Assembly: GCA_900542085.1 (NCBI GenBank)
Contig: UQMK01000014.1
Span: forward strand, 1 to 57,822
From: an uncultured Collinsella sp.
GTDB taxonomy: Bacteria > Actinomycetota > Coriobacteriia > Coriobacteriales > Coriobacteriaceae
Direction of reading: 5' to 3'
DNA length: 57,822 bases
Made by a program: the position numbers and the translations under genes. Below, piece by piece: positions 43,367 to 52,500 of this stretch. The notes under the pieces are model-generated. The model saw only the letters and a list, made by a program, of their open reading frames with translations, was not told where the DNA came from and made no database searches. The number at the start of each line of letters is the position of its first letter. Position 1 is the stretch's first letter.

Positions 43367-45607
43367 TTAGTCAAACAAGCTCGGCATGTCGTTTTCCTTC
43401 ATGAGGGCACCGGCAGAAGGCAGGCTCTGCGCTGTGAACTTCTCGGCCGAGACGCCGGCGCCAAGAATCTCCTCGGTTGTGCCGACGGTGGTGACCGAGC
43501 GGCCCTTCTTGGCTGTAAAGGCCTGGACGCCCTGCGTGTTGGTGGTCGTCTTGGTCTTGAGCAGCGACGTGTTGAAGTTCATCAGACGGTAGTCGCTCGA
43601 GACCAGTGCGATGTCGCGATCTTCCTTGAGCACCTGGGCATACAGCAGCTTGCTGCCACCGTAGATAGCGTTCTTCAAGCGTTTGCGGTTGGTCTTGGTA
43701 ACGTATCCGGCAAGTGCGACGCGCACCACGCGGCCGTTCTCAAAGACAAACAGCACGTCGGCCTTGTAGTCCTCGGGGTCGATGACCCAGATGACGCTTT
43801 CGTCGGGTTCCATCTCGAGATCGGTCGGCAGGTACGAGCCCAGCTGGGCCGACTTGGTGTCCTCAAACGCCGCAACCTTGCACTTGTACACCTGACTCTT
43901 ATTGGTAAAGACCAGCAGCTCGTGGGTGTTGGAGGACGGGAACTCGATAAAGGGTTTGTCGCCGTCCTTGTACTTGAGCGTGGTCGCCTTCTTGAGCACG
44001 CGGTCCGTCATCTTCTTAAGGTAGCCATCGCGCGAGAGCATGATGGTGACCGGGTACTCCTCGACCTCGGGCTCCAGGCTTACCTCGATGACCTCGTGGG
44101 GCTCGATCCTGCCCGTGCGACGCGGCATCACATATTTCTTGTTGACCGCGGCCAGCTCGTCGCTGATGACTTTCTTGATGTTCTCCTCGCTCGAGAGGAT
44201 CTCCTCAAGCTCGGCAATCTCGCCCTCGAGCTTGGCAATGTCCTTGGTGCGGTTGAGGATGTACTCTTCGTTAATATTGCGGAGCTTAAGTTCGGCAACA
44301 AACTCGGCCTGGGTCTCGTCGATGTCGAAACCCTTCATAAGGTTGGGCACGACCTCGGCTTCGAGCTTGGTGCCGCGGATGATGGCGATCGCCTTGTCGA
44401 TGTCGAGCAAAATCGCTTCGAGGCCGTGCAGTAGGTGCAGGCGCTCGGACTTTTTGCCCAGGTCAAAGTTAATGCGGCGACGCGTGGACTCAATACGCCA
44501 CTTGACCCACTCGTGCAGAATCTGGCGCACACCCATAACGCGGGGATAGCCGTCGACGAGCACGTTGAAGTTGCACGAGAACGAATCCTGCAGCGTGGTC
44601 GAGCGATAGAGCTTGGCCATGAGCTTGTCGGGGTCGACGCCGCGCTTAAGGTCGATGGCGATGCGCAGACCCGAAAGGTCGGTCTCGTCGCGAATGTCCG
44701 CGATCTCTTTGACCTTGCCCTCTTTGGAAAGCTTGACGATGCGCTCGATGATGACATCGGTCTTAGTGGTGTAGGGAATCTCGTAGACCTCGATGATGCG
44801 CTCTTCGGGAATCCAGCGCCAGCGGGAGCGGATTTGGAAGCTGCCAAGGCCGGTCTCGATAATCTTTTCCATCTCCTCGCGGCGGTAGATGATCTCGCCG
44901 CCGGTAGAGAAGTCGGGCATGGGCATATATTCGAGCAGGTCGCAGTCGGGATCCTTGAGGTAGTGCATCGTTGCGGTACAGACCTCGTTGAGGTTGAAGC
45001 CGCAGATGTCGGAAGCCATGGCGACGCCAATGCCCTTGTTGGCCGAGACAAGGATGTTGGGGAACGTGGTGGGCAGCAGGCGCGGCTCCTTCATGGCGCC
45101 GTCGTAGCTGTCGACGAAGTCGACCGGATCCTTGTCGATGTCCTTGAAGATCTCGGCGCTGATGGGGGAGAGCTTGGCCTCGGTATAACGCGAGGCGGCG
45201 TAGCTCAGGTCGCCCGAATAGTACTTGCCAAAGTTGCCCTTCGACTCCACGAAGGGGGCGAGCAGTGCCTCGTTGCCGGTGGCCAGACGCACCATCGTCT
45301 CGTAGATCGCGGCGTCGCCGTGCGGATTGAGCTTCATGGTCTGGCCCACGATGTTGGCGCTCTTCTGGCGCTCGCCCTTGAGCAGACCCATCTTGTACAT
45401 GGTGTAGAGCAGCTTGCGGTGCGAGGGCTTAAAGCCGTCGATCTCGGGGAATGCACGCGAGACGTTGACGCTCATGGCGTAGGGCATGTAGTTCGCCTCG
45501 AGCGTCTGCGTGATCGGCTGGTCGGTGACCTCGGAGTGCAGGCCGATGACGTTCTCGGCGTTGACCTGCTTTTTCTTTGGCTGGTTCTTCGTCTTCTTCT
45601 TTGCCAC
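43367..45607 (-). CDS. Type IIA topoisomerase subunit A (ParC/GyrA-like)
   Basis: Breaks and rejoins DNA as the A subunit of a second type IIA topoisomerase. 746 residues: basic N-terminal tail (KKKTKNQPKKKQ), winged-helix core with FPEIDGFKPSHRKLLYTM, catalytic Tyr in SRYTEAKLS, tower and coiled coil, and a C-terminal beta-pinwheel without a recognisable GyrA box. It is more like topoisomerase IV/Clostridia-type paralogues than gyrase. Encoded 45 bp downstream of the matching B subunit on the same strand. True gyrase genes are expected elsewhere. Confidence 0.9.
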   Translation of the reverse strand: MAKKKTKNQPKKKQVNAENVIGLHSEVTDQPITQTLEANYMPYAMSVNVSRAFPEIDGFKPSHRKLLYTMYKMGLLKGERQKSANIVGQTMKLNPHGDAAIYETMVRLATGNEALLAPFVESKGNFGKYYSGDLSYAASRYTEAKLSPISAEIFKDIDKDPVDFVDSYDGAMKEPRLLPTTFPNILVSANKGIGVAMASDICGFNLNEVCTATMHYLKDPDCDLLEYMPMPDFSTGGEIIYRREEMEKIIETGLGSFQIRSRWRWIPEERIIEVYEIPYTTKTDVIIERIVKLSKEGKVKEIADIRDETDLSGLRIAIDLKRGVDPDKLMAKLYRSTTLQDSFSCNFNVLVDGYPRVMGVRQILHEWVKWRIESTRRRINFDLGKKSERLHLLHGLEAILLDIDKAIAIIRGTKLEAEVVPNLMKGFDIDETQAEFVAELKLRNINEEYILNRTKDIAKLEGEIAELEEILSSEENIKKVISDELAAVNKKYVMPRRTGRIEPHEVIEVSLEPEVEEYPVTIMLSRDGYLKKMTDRVLKKATTLKYKDGDKPFIEFPSSNTHELLVFTNKSQVYKCKVAAFEDTKSAQLGSYLPTDLEMEPDESVIWVIDPEDYKADVLFVFENGRVVRVALAGYVTKTNRKRLKNAIYGGSKLLYAQVLKEDRDIALVSSDYRLMNFNTSLLKTKTTTNTQGVQAFTAKKGRSVTTVGTTEEILGAGVSAEKFTAQSLPSAGALMKENDMPSLFD

Positions 45608-45652
45608 GATTTCCTCTTGAACTTCTTATGGGCCGTCGTTATCGATTTGCTG

Positions 45653-47650
45653 CTATTGCAGGTCCAGCTGGTCCAGGTATTCCTTGCCGTGCTCGGAGAT
45701 ATGGCGCTTGCGGCCTGCCTCGTCGTTGCCCAGCAGCAGGTTGAACATGGTTTCCATCTTGGTGACGTCCTCGGGCTCCACCTTAATCAGGCGGCGCGTC
45801 TCGGGGTTCATGGTGGTGAGCCACATCATGTCCGGATCGTTCTCACCAAGACCCTTGGAGCGGTTGATGGAACACTTCTGGTCGCCGATCTCTTTAAGGA
45901 TGCCGTTCTTCTCGAGCTCGGTGTAGGCAAAGTAGGTCTTTTCTTTGCAGTTGATCTCGTAGAGCGGCGACTCGGCGATATACACGTAGCCCTCGTCGAT
46001 AAGTGTGGGCACCAGGCGGTAGAGCATGGTGAGTACGAGCGTGCGGATGTGATAACCGTCGACGTCGGCGTCCGTACAGATGATGACCTTGTTCCAGTTG
46101 AGGTTGTCCAGGTCAAAGGCGCCAAGGTTCTTGATGCGCTTGTCCTTGATCTCCACGCCGCAGCCCAGCACGCGCATGAGGTCCATGATGATGTCGGACT
46201 TAAAGATGCGCGGATAGTCCTCCTTCAGGCAGTTGAGGATCTTGCCGCGGACGGGCATAACACCCTGGAACTCGGCATCGCGCGAGGTGCGAATGGCGCC
46301 TGCTGCCGAGTCTCCCTCTACGATGTAGATCTCGCGGCGGCTCTTGTCCTTGGAGCGGCAATCGATGAACTTCTGCACGCGGTTGGCCATGTCGGTCTTC
46401 TGCTGCAGGTTGGTCTTGATACTCTGACGCGTCTTCTCGGCATTCTCGCGCGAGCGCTTGTTGATGAGCACCTGCTCCATAATCTTGTTGGCGGCGTCCT
46501 TGTTCTCGATCAAGTAGGTCGAGAGGCGCTCCTTAAAGAATGCCGTCATGGCCTGCTGGATAAAGCGGTTATTGATGGCCTTTTTGGTCTGGTTTTCGTA
46601 GGACGTCTGGGTGGAGAAGCAGTTGGTCACCAGTACCAGGCAGTCCTGGACGTCCTGCCACTTAATGCCGCTCTCGTTTTTGTTGTATTTGCCCTGTTGC
46701 TTGATGTAGGCATCGATGGCGCTGGTCAGGGCGCTGCGGGCCGCCTTCTCGGGTGAGCCGCCGTTCTCGAGCCATGACGAGTTGTGGTAGTACTCCTGCA
46801 TCATGAAAGTGCGCGAGAAGCACATGCACGCGGTAATCTTGACGTTGTAGTCGGGCAGGTCCTCGCGATCGCGACCGCGACGGTCGGCCTCGATAAAGAA
46901 GGGCTCGGTGAGGTAGTCGGTACCGACCTTCTCGAGCACGTAGTCCTCGATGCCCTTGGGATAGCAAAAATCCTCTTCGGAAAACTCGCCATCGTCGCCC
47001 TCGATGCGCAGGCGGAAGGTCACGTTGGCGTTGACCACAGCCTGGCGGCGCATGGTTTCGCGATACCACTCGTGGGGAATGCTGATCGAGGTAAAGACCT
47101 CAAGATCGGGGCGCCACTTGATGGTGGTGCCGGTGCGGTTCTCGTCGCTGGGCTCAATCTCGAGCGCCTTCTTTTTGGCGCCGACGACCTTACCCTTCTT
47201 AAAGTGCAGGGAGTACTTGTTACCGTCACGCCAAACCGTGACGTCCATGTACTCGGAAGCGTACTGGGTCGCGCAGGAGCCCAGACCGTTGGTGCCGAGC
47301 GAGAAGTCGTAGTCGCCGCCCTGGTTGTTGTTATACTTGCCGCCGGCGTAGAGCTCGCAGAAGACGAGCTCCCAGTTAAAGCGCTTCTCGGAAGGGTTCC
47401 AGTCGAGCGGGCAGCCACGGCCATTGTCCTCTACCTGGATAGAGCCATCGCGAAAGGCGGTAAGGGTGATGAGCTTGCCGTAGCCCTGGCGCGCCTCGTC
47501 AACGGCGTTGGACAGGATCTCGAAGGCGGCATGCGCGCAGCCGTCGAGCCCGTCCGAGCCAAAGATGACGGCAGGGCGCAGGCGTACGCGTTCCTCGTCC
47601 TTGAGCTGGCGGATACTGTCGTTACCATAGTTTGCGGTGTTTTTTGCCAT
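45653..47650 (-). CDS. Type IIA topoisomerase subunit B (ParE/GyrB-like)
   Basis: The ATPase and TOPRIM subunit of the same enzyme. 665 residues: GHKL ATPase with ILSNAVDEARQG, VEDNGRGCPLD and the ATP-lid GTNGLGSCATQY; transducer; TOPRIM with EGDSAAGA and CTDADVDGYHI. Length is between ParE and GyrB, and the transducer region is diverged. It precedes the A subunit in one transcription unit. Start ATG at 47650, weak GGAGC upstream. Confidence 0.91.
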   Translation of the reverse strand: MAKNTANYGNDSIRQLKDEERVRLRPAVIFGSDGLDGCAHAAFEILSNAVDEARQGYGKLITLTAFRDGSIQVEDNGRGCPLDWNPSEKRFNWELVFCELYAGGKYNNNQGGDYDFSLGTNGLGSCATQYASEYMDVTVWRDGNKYSLHFKKGKVVGAKKKALEIEPSDENRTGTTIKWRPDLEVFTSISIPHEWYRETMRRQAVVNANVTFRLRIEGDDGEFSEEDFCYPKGIEDYVLEKVGTDYLTEPFFIEADRRGRDREDLPDYNVKITACMCFSRTFMMQEYYHNSSWLENGGSPEKAARSALTSAIDAYIKQQGKYNKNESGIKWQDVQDCLVLVTNCFSTQTSYENQTKKAINNRFIQQAMTAFFKERLSTYLIENKDAANKIMEQVLINKRSRENAEKTRQSIKTNLQQKTDMANRVQKFIDCRSKDKSRREIYIVEGDSAAGAIRTSRDAEFQGVMPVRGKILNCLKEDYPRIFKSDIIMDLMRVLGCGVEIKDKRIKNLGAFDLDNLNWNKVIICTDADVDGYHIRTLVLTMLYRLVPTLIDEGYVYIAESPLYEINCKEKTYFAYTELEKNGILKEIGDQKCSINRSKGLGENDPDMMWLTTMNPETRRLIKVEPEDVTKMETMFNLLLGNDEAGRKRHISEHGKEYLDQLDLQ

Positions 47651-47838
47651 ACTCGCTCTCTCGGTGCTCCTTTGCTGCGTTTAAGTCATATAGATAGTCA
47701 AGTTAGCATAGCCCAGGCCATGGGCGATTCCATCTAACACGAAATCCATCGAACGCGCGTTCGTTATCGGTATGGAAACTGACGGCTTATCAAATGATAG
47801 AATTGCCGCCACAAATGTTTTTATTAAGGGGGCTCACA

Positions 47839-48399
47839 GTGACCGAGAAAGAGAAGATGGAGCGCGGGGAGTGGCACGATGCCAACTTTGACGAGGAACT
47901 CCTGGCAAAACGGGCGAGGGCAGAGGCGCTCTGCTATGACTTCAATATGGGAAAACCCGGAAGCGACGCGCAGCTTGACGCCCTAAAAACCTTGCTCGAT
48001 ACCGATCTTCCGGCGGGGCTGACGGTCCTTTCGCCTGCCTACTTTGACTACGGGGACAAGACAACCTTTGGCGACGGCTGCTTTGTGAACCATGGCTGCT
48101 ACTTTATGGACGGTGGTTCTATTACCTTTGGTGACAACGTGTTTATTGGGCCGTTTTGCGGCTTCTACACCGCTTCGCATCCCCTTGGAGCAAAAGAGCG
48201 CAACTTGGGTCTCGAGAGGGCTCTGCCCATTGTTGTTGGCGATAACTGCTGGTTTGGCGCGAACGTGTCCGTACTCCAGGGGGTTACCATCGGCAGCGGC
48301 TGCGTTATCGCTGCGGGAAGTGTTGTGACGGAAGACCTTCCGGACAACGTGATGGCGGCAGGCGTTCCCGCGGTCGTCAAGAAGATCATCGAACAATAA
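47839..48399 (+). CDS. maa: Sugar O-acetyltransferase (maltose acetyltransferase-like)
   Basis: A 186-residue LbH-fold acetyltransferase. N-terminal Mac domain (TEKEKMERGEWHDANFDEEL), then hexapeptide repeats with GDGCFVNHGCYFMD, catalytic His region FYTASHPL and C-terminal GVPAVVKKI. Acetyl-CoA-dependent acetylation of sugars such as maltose or glucose. I chose the GTG at 47839 (AAGGGGG 6 bp upstream); the ATG 45 bp upstream has no site. Monocistronic. Confidence 0.9.
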   Translation: MTEKEKMERGEWHDANFDEELLAKRARAEALCYDFNMGKPGSDAQLDALKTLLDTDLPAGLTVLSPAYFDYGDKTTFGDGCFVNHGCYFMDGGSITFGDNVFIGPFCGFYTASHPLGAKERNLGLERALPIVVGDNCWFGANVSVLQGVTIGSGCVIAAGSVVTEDLPDNVMAAGVPAVVKKIIEQ

Positions 48400-48668
48400 C
48401 GGAGCTATTAAACGATGGGGCACGCATGGTTCCGGCAAATCCGGTTATTGGCGTGCGCGTTGGCCATGCCGATAAGTCCCACTTACTCGGTTCCTTCCGA
48501 CTCGGTTCTGCCCGAGTAAGATTGAAAAGCGAATCGAAATCGCTGTGCCGTATGGCGATGACGAACATGATTTCCATAATGACAGATATAGTTGACATCT
48601 TTTGATTGATGCAATATATTTCTGTCATGTTGCAACGGATATCTGTCCACATTTACGAAAGGAACTCC
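48400..48668. other. Intergenic region before the Xre/membrane operon
   Basis: Holds a hairpin-poor spacer, then the strong promoter and repeated ACAGA/TCTGT half-sites of the Xre operon. No gene is seen. Confidence 0.5.
48579..48647 (+). promoter_or_regulatory. Promoter and operator of the Xre/membrane operon
   Basis: -35 TTGACA (48592-48597), 17-bp spacer, -10 TATATT (48615-48620). ATGACAGA (48579-48586) faces TCTGTCAT (48621-48628), and a further ATATCTGT lies at 48640-48647. The half-sites bracket the promoter, fitting autoregulation by the Xre protein. Confidence 0.75.
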
Positions 48669-48899
48669 ATGCCGGGCAAAAAGAACCTACGCATGAAGGC
48701 GGCACGCGCGGCGGCTGGCCTTTCGCAAGCCGACTTGGCCCAGGCCGTGGGCGTTACGCGCCAGACTATCGGCCTGATCGAGGCGGGCGGCTACAACCCC
48801 ACGCTCAATTTGTGCGTGGCAATCTGTAAAGCGCTACGCGTTACGTTGAACGACTTGTTTTGGGAAGACGAGAGCGACGTCGACCCTGACGCTCTTTAG
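48669..48899 (+). CDS. Small Xre-family regulator
   Basis: A 76-residue HTH_3 protein of the short YozG/Xre type: LRMKAARAAAGLSQADLAQAVGVTRQTIGLIEAG is the DNA-binding part, ending in NDLFWED. Start follows AAAGGAACTCC. The membrane protein gene begins 9 bp after its stop; such pairs often act as a regulator with a signal-transducing or immunity-type membrane partner. Confidence 0.9.
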   Translation: MPGKKNLRMKAARAAAGLSQADLAQAVGVTRQTIGLIEAGGYNPTLNLCVAICKALRVTLNDLFWEDESDVDPDAL

Positions 48900-48908
48900 G
48901 AGTTCGCT

Positions 48909-49493
48909 ATGAAATTTGAAGATTTAAAACTTGTGCAAAAGTGGCGTGAATATGCCGGCCCAAAGGATGAGCGCTTGGAGGCTGAGAGCGCGAAGATCTA
49001 CAAGATTGGTTTCGTGCTGCTTTCGTTTGGCATGTTGATGATCTTTTTCTACCAGTTTATAGCTCGACAGGTTGCGTGGGTTCACAGCGACGCCAGTGAA
49101 ATGCCGCATGGCTTTGCAACGCCGTTCGAGGCAGCCATGTATTTGTGGCTCGTTCTTGTGATGTTGATTTGCGCAGGACTGCAAACGCGGAAGGGCTATG
49201 TCGATACCAATCGTTTTGGGCAAACCGAGCATCTTCCTGTTGGATATTTCCTGCTTGTCAGCGGTCTTAGCGGCGCCGCGTTCGCGCTTGTTATTGCCGC
49301 AATGCGCTGTATCGCTGAGGCGCAGATCGTACCGCTCGAAAGCGTCTTTTGGTTGGCGAACCTGGCCACGGGCGTGTTCTGCGGTGCGACGATTTTCGCG
49401 GCCACGTTTGCTGCCCTGTGCGCAACGTTTTTCACGGCGAAAAGACGCCGTGCCAAGCTCGAGGCAGAACTCGACTCCTCTGACGACATCTAA
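48909..49493 (+). CDS. Four-span membrane protein, DUF6773/DUF3169-like
   Basis: A 194-residue integral membrane protein. Predicted spans at about 33-52, 75-93, 112-134 and 148-172, cytosolic charged N-terminus (QKWREYAGPKDERLEAES) and short C-terminal RRR tail. Operonic with the Xre gene (9-bp gap, GGAG in TTTAGGAGTTCGCT). Family placement is tentative; function unknown. Confidence 0.8.
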   Translation: MKFEDLKLVQKWREYAGPKDERLEAESAKIYKIGFVLLSFGMLMIFFYQFIARQVAWVHSDASEMPHGFATPFEAAMYLWLVLVMLICAGLQTRKGYVDTNRFGQTEHLPVGYFLLVSGLSGAAFALVIAAMRCIAEAQIVPLESVFWLANLATGVFCGATIFAATFAALCATFFTAKRRRAKLEAELDSSDDI

Positions 49494-49498
49494 TGCGT

Positions 49499-49535
49499 AA
49501 TGGGCTGGCTCTGGGTATCCAGAACCAGCCCATTT
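49499..49535. terminator. Bidirectional terminator
   Basis: AATGGGCTGG (49499-49508) pairs with CCAGCCCATT (49525-49534) with more inner pairing, then T. Between the membrane-protein gene and the convergent giant gene. Confidence 0.8.
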
Positions 49536-49582
49536 GATGTTCGATGAGCCGAGTCGGCGTCTCTCACAAAAGTAACTAGGAG

Positions 49583-52500
49583 CTAGCGAGGCTTATCCGA
49601 ATTGGCCTCATTGGCGGTGTCGGTTTCGAGCGCCGTGCGGCGGGCGCTGTAGGCGACGAGGCCGACGCCTGCCGCGGCGAGTGCTGCAGCGGCTGCCGTA
49701 AGGGGGACGTTGACATCGCCCGTGCCCGCAAGTGCGCCCGCTTTTCCGGAGCGCTTGTCATTGCCGTGGTCCTTGCCACTGCCGGAGCTGCTTCCGCCGG
49801 AGCCGCCGCCCTCGTCAGTACCGCCGCCACTTGAGCCACCATCGCCGTCCGCCGTCATCGGGGCGTCGTGAAGTCCTGTTGTATCCGCGCCGCCGCATAC
49901 GCCGACCTGAACTTCTGAGCGTTCGCATGCCGCGTCGGGCACATGAAGCTCGTGCAGTATGGCACCCAGCGCCGAGTTTGCGCCCGGTCGAATTTCCTCG
50001 AGCGTTACGGGATCGAGCGCCACCAGATTATGTGCCTTCGCATACAGCGTTATGCGTTTGCCCACTTCGTCGCTCCAACTCTCGGGGATGGCGAAGCTCA
50101 TGCGGAACTGTGCCGTGCAACCCGGTGCCAGCACGGCGTTGCCGTTGTCGGCTACCAGCGGGTGCGTTGCAAAACGTGCGCCCAGCGTCTCGAGCGCGAA
50201 CTTCACGTGTGCCATATCGTTGGCCGAAGCGTCCTCGGCAAGCTCTGGATCGTAGATCGAAGCCATACGTGCGTTCATGCCGAATCCGATGGATGCGCTG
50301 GAGAACGGCTGGCTGGAGCCCTCTCGGTACAGATCGATCGTGCCGGCGGTCAGCAAGGTGTTGCCGTCGTTTCGCACCGTGACCATAAAGGATTCACCTG
50401 CTGCTCCGGGCACCACCGCGCCCGAGGTAGCGACCGCGCCCGTCGGAGTGGCACACGCCACCAAGGGCACTTCGATGCCGTGCAGCTCTGCCTCGCTCTT
50501 CTCCGCGCTCACAATGTGTGTGGCGAGCGCGGAGAGCATGCCTCCCGACGTCAAAAATGTCGTTATCTGATCGACGGGATGGTCCAGCTCGCACATCACG
50601 AACGGCTCCGTGAACAGATCGCCTGCCAAGGTGCTGGCGAAGATGCGGAAGTGCTTGCCCATCACTGCTACCGGGTTGCCTTCTTCGTCGTAGGTTTGTC
50701 CCACCTTGCCATCGGTATTCTCTACATAGAGCACGCACCTGCCGTTGTTGCTTACGCTAAACGATGCCGGACCACAGCCTGCGGCACCCACGGGCTGCGT
50801 TGCAAATGCCGATGCGCCTCGCGTCCAAGTAATATGCTGCAGTTGCTCGTTGACGGTTGCCAAAAAGCCCGAATGTTGTGGCCACGGTACCGCGCGGGGT
50901 ACCGTAGCGTCTGGTGACATAACGCCCCAGCCCGCAATGGACTGGCCGATCACGGCATACGATGCGCAGCCACAACCGTTTGCAGTTTCGTATGCAACGG
51001 GCACCACCATTTTTCCGTTGATATTCTCGGGTACGCCCAGCTCGATGTTCGATGGCGCTTGCGGAAAGCGGAGGACCTGACGGAACGTGAGGCTGTCGCC
51101 CAAATCATCCGACCACAGGGTGAAGCACTCCAGCGCAACCTCTGCCTCATTGCCCAGTGCCTTTTCTGCGGTGGTTCCGCGGCGGTGGAGGTAAGCGCCC
51201 GACAGGCGCCCGTCGACCAGCGTCTTGCCCACCGTGATGCGTGGACACTGCAGACAATGGTGGCCATCCTCCTGAAGACGGCCGCGCGAGATGCTGCGCC
51301 ACGACGTGTGCGACATCACGCGAACTCCGCCGTTGCTTATGCGCAGGCGCACAACGGACAGTATGCCGGCTGTGCTTGCCGTATCGAAAAGGGTGTTGTC
51401 GCCGTCGGGGCGCTCGCCCGAGACCAGCAGCACGTAGGCGTCCTGGTTTTCTCTTCCGTCCGTATATTCCACTACGTCGAAGTCGTAATCGAATATGCCG
51501 TCGCGCCCCACGTCGCCCTCGCCAAAGCCAAGGGGGAAGTCCACGGGCATGGGGGCAGACCACGTGCCGTTTGCCTTTGTGTGCACCACTAGGCGCGAGC
51601 GGCCATTGTCGCCGTAGCGCACCGAGGCGATACGGAACAGGCATTCTACGCCGGCAATCATTGCCAGCTTCATGTGAGCTTCGCTGAGCACGCCAGTAAA
51701 CAGCACGTTGTCGCTCGAGGGCTTGATGCCGCCACGCTCGTCCTCCGATACACCAGCAGAATTGGCGTTGGGGTCCGCAACGGCGTTCGTTGCCTGACCG
51801 ATGTAGGCGTACTCATACATCGGCGCGGCGTTTTCGTCGTTCTCTACCAGTGCATGGACGAAATGCTCGATCTGTCCCGTGTCGTCGCTTTCTGAATCCG
51901 CCTCGAGCTCAATGCGCGTGACCGCCCGGTCCCAATCGCGCACGGTAGGCGCGACGTTTCTAGCGGTGGCTGCAACCTCGGCGCGTGCGAGCAGCTCGGC
52001 GTTGGTGACGATGGTGGCCGATGCGATAAATTGCGGCACACCACCTGCCTCGGCGTTGCCGGGTGTGCCGAAGCAGGCATCCAACGTATAAGGCGTATTT
52101 CCACCCAATGCCAGCTCAGAGCGCTGGAGTACATACTGGTCGCCATTGTTCACCGACATATTCCACGAATCGATGAGTGTGGGCCACGACCCCGACCAAG
52201 CCTTGGTGGTCCACTTGAACATTACGAACTGGAGTATCACATCGACATCGACGTCTGCACCTACACGCAGCCGCGGAAGCTGGTGTCCATCTGCCTTCTC
52301 GTACCCAATGAACAGCGTGAGGGATGCGGCACCGCGCACAGCAGACGAAGCGACGCCTGCAACGCCGGCGCCAAAGGTGACGGCAAGCCCGATCTGGATG
52401 GTGAACGAGCCCGACGTGTTTGAATAGTCGAGCGAAATGTTTTTAAAAAACGCCGCGCCGCTGCCGTGCGTGTGGGCACCCACAGCGAGCGCCAGCTTCG

